The notes: generated by a model from the letters alone, not told the origin. A DNA stretch of 64,000 bases from Marmoricola sp. OAE513 (GCF_040546585.1 NZ_JBEPOC010000001.1:3162001-3226000); one strand, 5' to 3'; positions 18,642-28,498 are shown, counted from the stretch's first letter. A program made the numbers and translations.

Positions 18642-18647
18642 TAGCGT
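18642..18647 (+). promoter_or_regulatory. -10 element of the CHAP gene
   Basis: TAGCGT ends 6 nt before GTG 18654, with no ribosome-binding site; leaderless start inferred. Confidence 0.45.
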
Positions 18648-18653
18648 TCGGGT

Positions 18654-20231
18654 GTGCAGACCCGTCGTTGGACCCGTCCTGGGCTCGTGATCGCCCTTCT
18701 CGGGCTGGTCGCGGGGCTCCTCCTGTCGCCCCCGCAGGCGCAGGCATCCTCGACGATCCTGTGCAAGGGCTTCACCGCGTGCGAGAAGGCCGGGTACAGC
18801 AGCTTCGGCTACGGGCCGAGCAACTACAAGAAGATGTGGTGGCGGATGTACTCCGGCCACAACTGCACCAACTACATGGCCTACCGGATGATCAAGGCCG
18901 GCATGCCGGTCGACCGTCCGTGGAAGGGCAGCGGCGACGCGCGCAACTGGGGCGTCGTCTTCAAGTCCAAGGTGAACCAGACGCCGATGATCGGCTCGGT
19001 CGCCTGGTGGAGCAGCAACCACGTCGCCTACGTGCAGCAGATCGTCGACGCGAACACGATCATCATCTCCGAGGACCACTACCGCGGAGACTTCGACTGG
19101 CGGAAGATCACCCGCGCCGGCGGTGGCTGGCCGACCGGGTTCATCCACCTCGTCGACGAGGCCGTCACCTCGACCGCGCCACCGACCATCACGGGGACGC
19201 CGAAGGTCGACCAGACCTTGACGGCGAAGCCCGGCACGTGGAACCGGGCGGGCGCGACGTACAAGTACCAGTGGCTGGCAGCGGGCAAGGCGATCGCCGG
19301 TGCGACCACGGCGACCTACCGGCCGACCGCCGCCCAGGTCGGCCAGACCTTCAGCGTCAAGGTCACCGCGTCCAAGGCCGGGTACAAGACCGGCACCCGT
19401 AACACCGCGGTGAGCAAGGCCACCGTCCCCGGGACGATGGCGGTCGACGGCGAGCCGGTGATCTCGGGGATCCCGAAGGTGGGCGCCACCCTGACCGCGT
19501 CGGTGCCGACGTTCGCGCCGGCCGCCGAGGGGATCCGCTACGGCTGGTTCGCCGACGGCCGGTTCATCCCGGGCGGCAGCGGGACCAGCATCACGCTGAA
19601 GCCGGAGCAGCTCGGCAAGGCGGTCCGCTTCGTCGCGACCGCGAACCGCACCGGGTACGACGCCGCCCCGGCAGCGAGCGCTCCCACCGTCGCAGTGCTC
19701 CCGGAGAAGCTCGCGGTCACCGCCGAGCCGCGGCTGGTCGGCAACGCGTACGTCGGGCGGGCCCTGACGGTCACGCCGGGAGCCGTCGCACCGAAGGCCG
19801 CCGAGACCTACCAGTGGCTGCGCGACGGCAAGCCGATCGCCGGCGCCACGAACGCGCGGTACGTCCCGAGCGCGCTGGACCCCGGCACGAGGCTCAGCGT
19901 CCGGGTGTCCTTCGCCCGCCCCGGCTACACCACGGTCGTCCGCGATCTCAAGATCAAGCGGGAGGTGCACGCGTTCGCCAAGATCGCCGTCGCCTCGCGC
20001 GCGCACCGCCAGGTGACGGTCGCGATCTACGCCACGGGTGTCACCGGCCCGCGCGGCACGGTCACCCTGCTCACCCGGAGCGGGAAGAAGATGACCCTGA
20101 CGCTGAAGAACGGCAAGGCGACGTTCGCGCCGTCCTGGCTGCACCAGGGTGAGCGCACCTTGACCGTCGTCTACTCGGGCTCCTCCAAGGTCCACGAGAA
20201 GACGACCACGCGGACCGTCGCGGTCAAGTGA
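18654..20231 (+). CDS. Secreted CHAP-domain cell-wall hydrolase with Ig-like repeats
   Basis: The protein has 525 residues. The signal peptide is GLVIALLGLVAGLLLS with a likely cut after QAQA (near residue 32). The CHAP domain spans about residues 35-165: catalytic Cys in GHNCTNYMAY and His in SSNHVAYV. Two repeats of the type TITGTPKVDQTLTAKPGTW ... YQWLAAGKAIAGAT (about residues 175-260 and 360-430) and a divergent one between them are surface Ig-like modules. A final beta domain (TVTLLTRSGKKMTLTL) ends the protein. CHAP amidases cut peptidoglycan peptides. It ends in an 8-bp convergent overlap with the exporter gene. Confidence 0.85.
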   Translation: MQTRRWTRPGLVIALLGLVAGLLLSPPQAQASSTILCKGFTACEKAGYSSFGYGPSNYKKMWWRMYSGHNCTNYMAYRMIKAGMPVDRPWKGSGDARNWGVVFKSKVNQTPMIGSVAWWSSNHVAYVQQIVDANTIIISEDHYRGDFDWRKITRAGGGWPTGFIHLVDEAVTSTAPPTITGTPKVDQTLTAKPGTWNRAGATYKYQWLAAGKAIAGATTATYRPTAAQVGQTFSVKVTASKAGYKTGTRNTAVSKATVPGTMAVDGEPVISGIPKVGATLTASVPTFAPAAEGIRYGWFADGRFIPGGSGTSITLKPEQLGKAVRFVATANRTGYDAAPAASAPTVAVLPEKLAVTAEPRLVGNAYVGRALTVTPGAVAPKAAETYQWLRDGKPIAGATNARYVPSALDPGTRLSVRVSFARPGYTTVVRDLKIKREVHAFAKIAVASRAHRQVTVAIYATGVTGPRGTVTLLTRSGKKMTLTLKNGKATFAPSWLHQGERTLTVVYSGSSKVHEKTTTRTVAVK

Positions 20232-22911
20232 TCTGGTTGCCCGCGAGCTCGAAGTAGAGACCGCGGCGCTCGAGCAGGTCGGCGTGCCGCCCGCGCTCGA
20301 CGATCCGACCGCCGTCGAGGACCAGGATCTGGTCGGCGTCGCGCACGGTGGACAGCCGGTGAGCGACCACGAACACCGTGCGGTCGACGAAGGCGGCCCG
20401 CAGGCTCGCCTGCAGCTGCGTCTCGGACTCCGCGTCCAGCGCGCTGGTCGCCTCGTCGAGCAGCAGCACCTGAGGGTCGCGGTACAGCGCACGGGCGATG
20501 CAGATCCGCTGGCGTTCACCGCCCGAGAGCCGGGTGCCGCGCTCGCCGACCCGGGTCTCGTAGCCCAGGGGCATCCGGCGTACGAAGTCGTCGGCGGTGG
20601 CCGTGCGCGCTGCCCGGACGACACGGTCCAGGTCGATCTCGTCCTCGCCGAACGCGATGTTCTCCGCGACGGTGCCGTCGAAGAGGTGGCTGTCCTGCAG
20701 CACCACCCCGAGCCGGCGGCGGTAGGCCCGCAGGTCGACCTCGGCCAGGTCGACGCCGTCGGAGGTGATCCTGCCCGTGACCGGACGCAGCAGGGCGGCG
20801 ATGAGGAGCAGCAGGGTCGACTTGCCGGCGCCGGAGCGTCCGACGATCGCGACCGTCTCGCCGGGTTCGGCCTGGATCGAGATGTCGTCGAGGACCAGCC
20901 GGTCGACCGCACCGGGGTGCCGGAACCCGACGCGGTCGAGCCGCACCCGCCCCTGCGGTTCCGGTGGGGTGGTGCCGGTGCCCTCGACCTGCTCCGGCTC
21001 GTGGTCGACGAACTCGCCGAGCCGGTCGAGCAGGACGCGGCCCTGCTGCCACACGTCCCAGGTGCCCAGCAGCAGGGTGAGGGGTGCGCTGGTCACCATG
21101 ACCAGGGAGAGGAACGGCACGAACTCGCTGATCGGGATGTTGCCCTCGACGACCTGGTAGGACCCGAAGCTGATCGCCAGCGACAGCGGGATCAGACCGA
21201 CGACGGCCAGCGCGCCCTCGTAGAGCATGATCGTGAGATCCGCGCTGAACAGCCGGCCGGAGAGGTCGTCGAACTGGGCGGCGAGCCGGCGCTGCAGCTG
21301 CTTCTCCGAACCGGCCGCCTTGACGGTGTCGATCCCGCGGATGGCATCGATCTGCCGCGACTTGTAGCGGCCCCAGGACTCCTCGAGGCTCTGGAACGCC
21401 GGTCGCAGCTTCCGGCGCGAGACGTACATCAGCACGAGGTAGAGCGGGACCACCGCCAGGTACACCGCAGGCAGGCGCACGTCCCAGGTCGCCATGATCA
21501 CCCAGGCGCCGATCACCTGGAACAGGGCGACGAACGCGCCGACGCCCCGGACCAGGAAGAAGCTGCGGACCTCGCGCAACCCGTTGAGCCGGCGCTCGAC
21601 GTCCCCGGTGCGTCGGTTGGCGAAGAACCCGATCGGGAGGGCGAGGAGGGTCTCGGCGACCTTGTCGAGACTGGCCCGGTCGATCCGCAGTGCTGCCCGG
21701 GTGACCGTGTAGCGCTGCAGCACCGTGAGGGCGGCGGACAGGCCGAGCACCCCGAGGACGATCGCCATCACCGGGAGCAGCGACCCGGTGTCCTGCCCCT
21801 GGATGACGTTCTCGATCACCCACTTGCTCGACAGCGGGATGGCCAGGCTCGTCGCGGCGATCCCGATGCCGGACAGCGTGGCGACGACGATCGCCGGCCA
21901 CTCGGCGCGCAGGAACGGACGGAAGAAGGGGCCACCGGAGGACGCGACCGGGGTGTCCGCCAGCGCCTCGGTGGGAGCGACCAGCAGGGCGTAGCCGGTG
22001 AAGCGCTCCTCGAACTCCGTGCGGGTCAGGAACCCCGAGACCCCGACCGGGTCCATCACGCGGACCTCGCGGGCGCCGACCTTGTCGAGCACGACCCAGT
22101 GGTTGCCGTCGACGTGGCACAGGGCGGGGAGTGGCAGCTCGTCGAGCCGGGACGTCGAGACCGTGGTCATCGCGGAGGTCAGCCCCAGGTGCTGGGCCCC
22201 GCGGTGCAGACCGAGCAGGCTGGTGCCGTCGGAGGCGGTCGAGACCGCCTCCCGGACGGCGACCATGCTGACCGGGTGGCCGAAGCTGCGGCAGATCGCG
22301 GTCAGGGCGGCGGCTCCGCAGTCCATCTCGTCGAGCCCGAAGACCTGGGGGACCTTGGCGGTCCGGCCGCGGCTGCGGAAGGCGGACCAGTCCGCGGCCG
22401 GGAGCTCGACCGGTACGGCGTCGCGGGGCACCGGGGCAGGGGCTGGGGGGAGCGGCGGCGCGGGGGAGCGTCGCTTCGCGCGCGGCGTGGGGCGTGCGAG
22501 CGTCGAGGAGCGGAACAGCGTGGCGGTCGGCTCCCAGAGGTCGATCAGACCCCGCGCCACCGAGCCGTGCAGCGTCAGGGTCTGCAACGGTCCCGTGGCC
22601 CGCACGCTGACCGCGGCGCGGTCCTCGGCCGCTGCCTCCGGCCCGATCAGGTCGCCGGGCCCCAGGGTCCGGACCTGCACCTCGGACCCGTCGTGGCCGC
22701 GCGCCGTCGCGCGGGCGGTGCCGCGGACCACCACGTGCACGACGTCGGGCACCTCGCCCTCGGTGACCAGCTCGTCACCGAGGACGTGCTCGGCCGCGTC
22801 GAGCGAGCCCGCCACCAGGCGGCGTACCTCGAACGGGGCGTCGTCGAGGGCGAGCAGGCCGACGGGGAGTCGGTCGGCCCGCGCGGTCCTCGTGCTCTGT
22901 GATGGCTCCAT
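20224..22911 (-). CDS. C39-peptidase ABC exporter with N-terminal cyclic-nucleotide-binding-like domain
   Basis: The protein has 895 residues. Residues about 25-125 resemble a cNMP-binding domain (VVHVVVRGTARA, then LGPGDLIGPEA). A Pro-rich linker follows. The C39 peptidase spans about 185-310, with Cys198 in LDEMDCGAAALTA, His in GNHWVVLD and Asp in VMDPVG. The usual oxyanion-hole Gln six residues before the Cys is Gly here. Next come about six membrane helices and an ATPase with GRSGAGKST, LSGGERQRICIA and VLLLDEATSALD. Such exporters cleave double-glycine leaders and secrete the peptide. The domain order is known from HetC-type transporters. Seven bp separate it from the maturation gene. 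Confidence 0.9.
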   Translation of the reverse strand: MEPSQSTRTARADRLPVGLLALDDAPFEVRRLVAGSLDAAEHVLGDELVTEGEVPDVVHVVVRGTARATARGHDGSEVQVRTLGPGDLIGPEAAAEDRAAVSVRATGPLQTLTLHGSVARGLIDLWEPTATLFRSSTLARPTPRAKRRSPAPPLPPAPAPVPRDAVPVELPAADWSAFRSRGRTAKVPQVFGLDEMDCGAAALTAICRSFGHPVSMVAVREAVSTASDGTSLLGLHRGAQHLGLTSAMTTVSTSRLDELPLPALCHVDGNHWVVLDKVGAREVRVMDPVGVSGFLTRTEFEERFTGYALLVAPTEALADTPVASSGGPFFRPFLRAEWPAIVVATLSGIGIAATSLAIPLSSKWVIENVIQGQDTGSLLPVMAIVLGVLGLSAALTVLQRYTVTRAALRIDRASLDKVAETLLALPIGFFANRRTGDVERRLNGLREVRSFFLVRGVGAFVALFQVIGAWVIMATWDVRLPAVYLAVVPLYLVLMYVSRRKLRPAFQSLEESWGRYKSRQIDAIRGIDTVKAAGSEKQLQRRLAAQFDDLSGRLFSADLTIMLYEGALAVVGLIPLSLAISFGSYQVVEGNIPISEFVPFLSLVMVTSAPLTLLLGTWDVWQQGRVLLDRLGEFVDHEPEQVEGTGTTPPEPQGRVRLDRVGFRHPGAVDRLVLDDISIQAEPGETVAIVGRSGAGKSTLLLLIAALLRPVTGRITSDGVDLAEVDLRAYRRRLGVVLQDSHLFDGTVAENIAFGEDEIDLDRVVRAARTATADDFVRRMPLGYETRVGERGTRLSGGERQRICIARALYRDPQVLLLDEATSALDAESETQLQASLRAAFVDRTVFVVAHRLSTVRDADQILVLDGGRIVERGRHADLLERRGLYFELAGNQIT

Positions 22912-22918
22912 CGCGCGC

Positions 22919-23767
22919 TCAGGCTACGACGTGACGCGCGACTGCGCCGGAGATCACCTCGGCGCGGACGACCGCCTCGGCACGTGCCCGGCTGCCGGGT
23001 TCCTCGGGGCTCGGGTCGGTGCGGGACACGACGTGCAGCAGGCACCACCCGTCGCCGGCGGGCACGGGGCCGAGGAGCTCCCCGGGCAGGGCCCCGGCCA
23101 GCGCGGCCCGTACGGCGGGTGCGCCGATCCGGCTGAGCACGTCGTCGACCTGGCGCACCGGGAGCGCGGCTGCTGCTGCAGCGTCGGCGAGCGGGAGGCC
23201 GTCGTGCAGCACCTGGTGCCGCAGCTCCTCGGCGACCGCGCGGGAGGTGGTCTCCACGACGTGCGCGACCAGGCGGGTCCAGTCGAGGCGGTGCGCCGCG
23301 ACGACGGCCCCCACCGCGGCGTCGGTGGTGCGGGTGGTCGCCAGGCGCTCGACCCACCCGTCCGGCTCGAAGGTGGCGGCGTCGACCGGCCCGGCGCCCA
23401 GGGCGCACGCCGCGGCCGCCGCGCTGAGCAGCTCGGCGCTGGTGGCCTCGAGGTCGCCGGAGCACACGAAGGCGCACCACGGGCTCGCGGTCGTCGTACC
23501 GGCGCAGGCATCGGCGCACCACCGGCGGAAGTCGTCGGGGTCGATCTCCCACGTGGCCAGCCAGGCGTCGAGCCGGTCCGCCGTGAGCAGGCCGCGGCTG
23601 CGGCGGAAGCCCTCCTCGGCCTCGACCGGGGAGCCGAAAAGCGCTTCACGGCCCCCGGGCCTCGCACGTCGTGCGAGGTCGGAGACCGTGAAGACGACGC
23701 CGTCCGCCGCGAAGACGCGGCGTGCGGCGAGAGATGCAGGAGCGTCAGGGAGGGAGACGCCCGTCAT
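22919..23767 (-). CDS. Putative peptide-maturation (parvulin/SurA-like) protein
   Basis: The protein has 282 residues and no signal peptide. The N-terminal segment GFRRSRGLLTADRLDAWLAT resembles the helical segment of SurA/parvulin-like proteins that accompany C39 exporters. The middle is helical and Ala-rich. The end, GWCLLHVVSRTDPSPEEPGS then RARAEAVVRAEV, looks like a decayed parvulin domain. This family assignment is by pattern memory only. It lies between the precursor gene (22 bp upstream) and the exporter gene (7 bp downstream), so a role in holding or folding the precursor is inferred. Confidence 0.55.
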   Translation of the reverse strand: MTGVSLPDAPASLAARRVFAADGVVFTVSDLARRARPGGREALFGSPVEAEEGFRRSRGLLTADRLDAWLATWEIDPDDFRRWCADACAGTTTASPWCAFVCSGDLEATSAELLSAAAAACALGAGPVDAATFEPDGWVERLATTRTTDAAVGAVVAAHRLDWTRLVAHVVETTSRAVAEELRHQVLHDGLPLADAAAAAALPVRQVDDVLSRIGAPAVRAALAGALPGELLGPVPAGDGWCLLHVVSRTDPSPEEPGSRARAEAVVRAEVISGAVARHVVA

Positions 23768-23789
23768 CGTGGTGGGTCTGCTCGGGCAA

Positions 23790-23933
23790 TCAGTCGATGT
23801 GCAGGCCGAGAACGGCCGTGATGCCGCCGACGAGCGCGATGACCGCGGGGCCGAGGTCGAGGAAAGCTGCTCCGCCGACGACGCCGGCAGCGTCGGTCTC
23901 GGTGGGGGCCAGGTCAGTGAAGGTGCTGTTCAT
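23790..23933 (-). CDS. Candidate double-glycine precursor peptide
   Basis: The peptide has 47 residues. ATG 23933 is preceded by GGGA 7 nt upstream; a longer in-frame extension to 24014 has no such signal. The N-terminal part, MNSTFTDLAPTETDAAGVVGG, is polar and acidic and ends in GG at residues 20-21. The C-terminal part AAFLDLGPAVIALVGG then ITAVLGLHID is hydrophobic and Gly-containing. This is the layout of peptides cleaved by C39 exporters. It has no Cys and a single Ser, so lanthionine or disulfide chemistry is excluded. A second GG at residues 36-37 is an alternative cut. Confidence 0.65.
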   Translation of the reverse strand: MNSTFTDLAPTETDAAGVVGGAAFLDLGPAVIALVGGITAVLGLHID

Positions 23934-24180
23934 GTCGTGTCCCGATCTGTTGCGCCCCGGTGGGAAGCCCGAGGCTGGTGGTTTATTTGTAGGCCCGTCC
24001 GGGGCGTATTTCAACGCATCCGGGGTGTGGCTGGGTTACGACTTTGTTGCCGCGGAGCGAACTGTTCGGCTTGTCCTGGTTTGGGCGGCGTCGCGTGCGT
24101 CACACCCGCGCCGGTCGGCGAGGTAGTGCCCGGGGAATGCCCGGGGGGAATAGAGCCCGGCCGGGAGAGGTTCGCCCGAC
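23934..24180. other. Promoter-bearing gap between the peptide cassette and the DsbA gene
   Basis: 247 bp between divergent genes. It is locally AT-richer than its surroundings (GGTTTATTTGTAGG near 23980 and TATTTCAACGCATC near 24008), as expected for promoters. I see no clear operator or hairpin. It must contain the cassette promoter. Confidence 0.4.
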
Positions 24181-24795
24181 ATGACGACTCCTGCCGCAGG
24201 CACCGCTGACTTCTGGTTCGACCCGCTCTGCCCGTTCGCGTGGATCACCTCGCGGTGGATCCTCGAGGTCGAGCAGGTCCGCGACATCGAGGTCAAGTGG
24301 CACGTGATGAGCCTGGCCTACCTGAACAAGGACAAGGACATCCCGGCCGAGTACCGCGAGCTGCTCGCGCCGGCGTGGGGACCCGTCCGGGTGCTGATCG
24401 CGGCGTCGGCCAAGCACGGCGACGAGGTGCTCTTCCCGCTGTACAACGCGTTCGGCACCCGCATCCACCACGGCAAGCAGCCGATCGACCGGAAGCTGGT
24501 CACCGAGGTGCTCGCCGAGGTCGGTCTGGAGCCCGAGCTGGCGGACGCGATGGACGACTCCTCCCTCGACGAGGCGGTCGCGAAGTCGCACCACGAGGGG
24601 ATGGACCAGGTCGGTGACGACGTCGGTACTCCGACGATCGCGATCAACGGCGTCGCGTTCTTCGGGCCGGTGCTGTCCTCGATCCCGCGGGGCGAGGAAG
24701 CCGGCAAGCTCTGGGACGGGGCGGTCGCGCTGGCGTCGTACCCCGACTTCTACGAGCTGAAGCGGACGCGGACGGGGAGCCTGGACTTCAGCTGA
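24181..24795 (+). CDS. DsbA-family thioredoxin-fold protein, Rv2466c type, single-cysteine active site
   Basis: The protein has 204 residues and no signal peptide. The sequence follows the mycothiol-dependent nitroreductase Rv2466c closely ([51 protein letters not shown]). The active site is CPFA instead of CPWC, so the resolving Cys is missing and only Cys19 remains. The family reduces via mycothiol and one catalytic Cys can suffice for that. The cis-Pro GTPT is present. GGGAGAGG lies upstream of ATG 24181. It is divergent from the peptide cassette and convergent with the CotH gene. Confidence 0.85.
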   Translation: MTTPAAGTADFWFDPLCPFAWITSRWILEVEQVRDIEVKWHVMSLAYLNKDKDIPAEYRELLAPAWGPVRVLIAASAKHGDEVLFPLYNAFGTRIHHGKQPIDRKLVTEVLAEVGLEPELADAMDDSSLDEAVAKSHHEGMDQVGDDVGTPTIAINGVAFFGPVLSSIPRGEEAGKLWDGAVALASYPDFYELKRTRTGSLDFS

Positions 24796-24810
24796 GGTCC
24801 TGCTGGGCAG

Positions 24811-26616
24811 TCAGCCGAGCTGGGACTCCATCCAGGCGCGACGCGCGGTCAGCCAGCTGATCAGGTAGTCGGTCTCGCCCGGCTGGTCCGGTGCGTGCAC
24901 CGTGCCGGGCAGGCTCTGCCCGTCGGCGTGCCAGGTTGCCCGGTCACCGGCCGCGGACGTGGCGATCAGCGCCTGCTGCGCGGCGAGTCCGTCGATCGCC
25001 TCGCCGGTGGCGGGACCGACCACGTCCCGCCAGCGCTGCTCGACCCGCGCGAGGAACGCCGGGTCGGTGATCATCCGGGTCAACCAGTGGGTGTTGTGGG
25101 TCGCCTGGCGCTTGGCACCCTCGTCGAAGCGCAGCCACCAGCCCTGCGTGGACGCGCAGCAGGTCGACGTGCTCGTCCGGGCGTACCCGCTGGAGAAGTC
25201 GAAGTCCCAGACCGGGCCCATGGTGAACGTGCCGGCCGGGTCCCAGGAGACGAAGACGCTGGACCAGAAGTCGGAGTCGAGGTTCTTCATGAGCTCGTTG
25301 ACCAGGTACCAGTCCGCGAACGAGTCGAGGTCGACGTACTTCGCGTAGCCGGTCACCGGGTCGAGGTAGTCCGGCCCGTAGAGCGCGGTCTCGAACGCGC
25401 TGACACTCGCCCCGACGTCGGACTTCTGGCTCTCGGTCGGCTCGCCGGGATCCTTGAACGCCAGGGGCATGCCGTGCGGTGAGGTGAAGCCCGGCTCCTC
25501 GTTCTCGACGTACCGGCTGTCGACCTCGAGCAGCAGGCCGCCGGCCTTCAGCGCCACCTTGTCCTTGTTCGCCTCGATCTGCTCGGTCAGCTGGTAGAGC
25601 CCGATGTCGATGCCGTTGAGCGTGACGTCGACGAACCGCGAGTCCGGCGTCCATCCGAGCGACGTCTTCGCCGCGATCCCGAAGGCGGTCCAGGTGCGCA
25701 GCGCGGAACGGTCCGCGAAGTTCGCGAGCAGGACCCAGTCCTTCTCCTCGGGCATGCCGAGCAGGCCCGCCTTGGTGGCAAGCTTGATGCGGTACGGCTT
25801 CTTCGGCATGGCCCAGGTGCTGTTGCCGCGCCCCTTGATCTGCATCGGCTGGGCTGCGCCGTCATCGACCTGCAAGGTGCCGCTCACGTACTCCTCCCGG
25901 CTCGCGACGGGCTTCGCGCCCTCGGTGCTCAGGGTGATCCGGGGCAGCGTGCCGGGAGCCGGGTACGGCGTCAGTGCGATCGCGGTGCCGACGTACGGCG
26001 CGGAGCCGTCGAAACCGAGCGCCACCAGGCGGTACTGCTGCGGCCGTCCGCCCGGGTCGGCGAGCGGCCAACCTTGGGTGGGCGAGCTCGTCTGGGTCTT
26101 TTCCGCCAGCGTCCTCCAGCTGCCGCCCCGGAGGACCTGCAGCCGGAGGACCCGGCCCGTCCGCGCCGGCGACAGGGTGGAGACCACGGTGAGGGTCGGA
26201 CGGTTGCCGGTCAGCGAGAGGGAGCTGGTCTCGGCGGTGGTGGTGACGGTGACCGCGCCTGTCCGTCGCTTGGCCTTCTCGGAGGTCGCCGGAGCGAGGA
26301 CGCGCAGCACGACCGTGGTGGACCTGGCGCGCGTGACGAAGGCGTAGCGACCGGTCCGGGTGGTCGTCCCGCTCGCGACGGTCGTCCAGCTGCCGTCGGA
26401 GGAGCGTCGCTGCAGCTTGACCGCACGCGTGCTGCTGCCGATCTTCCCGGTGACGTCGAACCGTTCACCGAGCAGCGGTGCCGCCGGCGTGGCGCGTGGA
26501 GCAGCGGCCGGAGCGGGCTCGGGCCTGGCGGCCTCGGCGGGGGAGAACCCGAGTGCGACCGGCGTCAGGAGAGCCACGGCGCACAGGACGGCGAGGGCGC
26601 GCCGACGAAGATGCAT
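24811..26616 (-). CDS. Secreted CotH-kinase-like protein
   Basis: The protein has 601 residues. The start [17 protein letters not shown] at ATG 26616 gives a clear signal peptide ending near AEAA; longer frames run into metG regulatory DNA. The N-terminal 240 residues form beta-rich repeats ([34 protein letters not shown]). The CotH domain starts at about residue 275 ([19 protein letters not shown], then [18 protein letters not shown]) and has the metal motif WDFDFS. CotH domains are atypical protein kinases. The substrate outside the cell is unknown. It is divergent from metG by 79 bp. Confidence 0.85.
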   Translation of the reverse strand: MHLRRRALAVLCAVALLTPVALGFSPAEAARPEPAPAAAPRATPAAPLLGERFDVTGKIGSSTRAVKLQRRSSDGSWTTVASGTTTRTGRYAFVTRARSTTVVLRVLAPATSEKAKRRTGAVTVTTTAETSSLSLTGNRPTLTVVSTLSPARTGRVLRLQVLRGGSWRTLAEKTQTSSPTQGWPLADPGGRPQQYRLVALGFDGSAPYVGTAIALTPYPAPGTLPRITLSTEGAKPVASREEYVSGTLQVDDGAAQPMQIKGRGNSTWAMPKKPYRIKLATKAGLLGMPEEKDWVLLANFADRSALRTWTAFGIAAKTSLGWTPDSRFVDVTLNGIDIGLYQLTEQIEANKDKVALKAGGLLLEVDSRYVENEEPGFTSPHGMPLAFKDPGEPTESQKSDVGASVSAFETALYGPDYLDPVTGYAKYVDLDSFADWYLVNELMKNLDSDFWSSVFVSWDPAGTFTMGPVWDFDFSSGYARTSTSTCCASTQGWWLRFDEGAKRQATHNTHWLTRMITDPAFLARVEQRWRDVVGPATGEAIDGLAAQQALIATSAAGDRATWHADGQSLPGTVHAPDQPGETDYLISWLTARRAWMESQLG

Positions 26617-26682
26617 TCGGCCATTGTTCTGCGCGCGCGTCCACCGCATTCCGGCAACGCAGAGTTCCGGATCTCGCCGCAC

Positions 26683-26688
26683 TAGGAT
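26683..26688 (+). promoter_or_regulatory. -10 element of metG
   Basis: TAGGAT ends 7 nt before ATG 26696, with no ribosome-binding site; leaderless start inferred. Confidence 0.45.
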
Positions 26689-26695
26689 CGTGCCC

Positions 26696-28498
26696 ATGAC
26701 CCGCGTTCTCTCTGCAGTCGCCTGGCCGTACGCCAACGGCCCGCGACACATCGGCCACGTCGCCGGTTTCGGCGTGCCCTCCGACGTCTTCAGCCGGTAC
26801 ATGCGGATGGCGGGTCACGACGTGCTGATGGTCTCGGGCACCGACGAGCACGGCACACCGATCCTCATCGCCGCGGACGAGGCCGGCCTCACCCCGCAGG
26901 AGCTCGCGGACCAGAACCACCGGGTGATCGCGACCGACCTGCGCGACCTCGGCATCTCCTACGACCTCTACACCCGGACCACGACGCGCAACCACACCGC
27001 CGTCGTCCAGGAGCTGTTCAAGGGTGTCTTCGACAACGGCTACTTCCTCGAGCAGACGACCAAGGGGGCGATCTCGCCGTCCACCGGCCGCACGCTGCCT
27101 GACCGGTACATCGAGGGCACCTGCCCCATCTGCGGGTACGACGCCGCGCGCGGCGACCAGTGCGACAACTGCGGCAACCAGCTCGACCCGGCCGACCTGA
27201 AGAACCCGCGCTCCAAGATCAACGGCGAGACCCCGGAGTTCATCGAGACCCAGCACTTCTTCCTCGACCTGCCCGCGCTGGCGGGTGCGCTCAAGGTCTG
27301 GTTGGACGAACGGGAGGCCAGCGGTACCTGGCGGCCGAACGTGATCAAGTTCAGCCAGAACATCCTCGAGGACATCCGGCCGCGCGCGATGTCCCGCGAC
27401 ATCGACTGGGGCATCCCGATCCCCTTGGACGGCTGGCGGGACAACCCGACCAAGCGGCTCTACGTCTGGTTCGACGCGGTGATCGGCTACCTGTCGGCCT
27501 CGATCGAGTGGGCGCGGCGTACGGGCCTCGAGGGCGGGGACCCCGAGGCCTGGCGGCAGTGGTGGAACGACCCCGCCGCGCTGTCCTACTACTTCATGGG
27601 CAAGGACAACATCACCTTCCACAGCCAGATCTGGCCCGCCGAGCTGCTGGCGTACGCCGGCAAGGGCGACAAGGGTGGGTCGCTGCACGCGTACGGCGAG
27701 CTGAACCTGCCGACCGAGGTCGTCTCGAGCGAGTTCCTGACGATGGAGGGCAAGAAGTTCTCCTCCTCCCAGCGCGTCGTGATCTACGTCCGCGACCTGC
27801 TCTCGCGCTACCAGCCCGACGCGTTCCGCTACTTCGTGGCGGCGGCCGGCCCGGAGAACCAGGACTCCGACTTCACCTGGGCCGAGTTCGTGCGCCGCAC
27901 CAACGACGAGCTCGTCGCCGGGTGGGGAAACCTGGTCAACCGGACGGCCACGCTGATCAACAAGAACTTCGGGGAGATCCCGCCGGTCGGTGAGCTGACC
28001 GCTGCCGACCAGGCGCTGCTCGACTCCGTCGCCGGCGCGTTCGACACCGTCGGCGACCTGATCGGCAGGCACCGCCAGAAGGCCGCGATCGGCGAGGCGA
28101 TGAAGGCCGTCGGTGAGGTCAACAAGTACCTGGCCGACCACGAGCCCTGGAAGCTCAAGGGGGAGGACGAGCGCGAGCGGCTCGGCACGATCCTGCACGT
28201 CACCGCCCAGTGCGTGGTCGACCTCAACCTGGTGCTCTCGCCGTTCCTGCCGTTCTCCGCGAACGCGATCGACGCGGCGTACGGCGGTGCGGGCGACGTC
28301 GCCCCGATGCCGGAGCTGCGCGAGGCCGAGGACCTGGACGGCGGTCCGGGCTACCCGATCCTCACCGGCGACTACACCGGTGCGCCCGCGTGGGCACGTC
28401 GTCCGGTCGTCGTCGGGACGCCGATCGAGAAGCCGACGCCGGTCTTCACCAAGCTCGACGTCGGGGTCGTCGAGGAGGAGCTCGCCCGGCTGGCCTAG
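26696..28498 (+). CDS. metG: Methionyl-tRNA synthetase
   Basis: The protein has 600 residues. [21 protein letters not shown] contains the HIGH signature near residue 18 in the class I fold. A zinc knuckle follows ([17 protein letters not shown]). The KMSKS loop is EGKKFSSSQ, a known variant. The anticodon-binding helical domain starts near residue 400. The C-terminal tRNA-binding extension of E. coli MetG is absent. ATG 26696 is set by the -10 hexamer 7 nt upstream. The stop shares CTAG with the convergent DUF2568 gene. Confidence 0.95.
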   Translation: MTRVLSAVAWPYANGPRHIGHVAGFGVPSDVFSRYMRMAGHDVLMVSGTDEHGTPILIAADEAGLTPQELADQNHRVIATDLRDLGISYDLYTRTTTRNHTAVVQELFKGVFDNGYFLEQTTKGAISPSTGRTLPDRYIEGTCPICGYDAARGDQCDNCGNQLDPADLKNPRSKINGETPEFIETQHFFLDLPALAGALKVWLDEREASGTWRPNVIKFSQNILEDIRPRAMSRDIDWGIPIPLDGWRDNPTKRLYVWFDAVIGYLSASIEWARRTGLEGGDPEAWRQWWNDPAALSYYFMGKDNITFHSQIWPAELLAYAGKGDKGGSLHAYGELNLPTEVVSSEFLTMEGKKFSSSQRVVIYVRDLLSRYQPDAFRYFVAAAGPENQDSDFTWAEFVRRTNDELVAGWGNLVNRTATLINKNFGEIPPVGELTAADQALLDSVAGAFDTVGDLIGRHRQKAAIGEAMKAVGEVNKYLADHEPWKLKGEDERERLGTILHVTAQCVVDLNLVLSPFLPFSANAIDAAYGGAGDVAPMPELREAEDLDGGPGYPILTGDYTGAPAWARRPVVVGTPIEKPTPVFTKLDVGVVEEELARLA

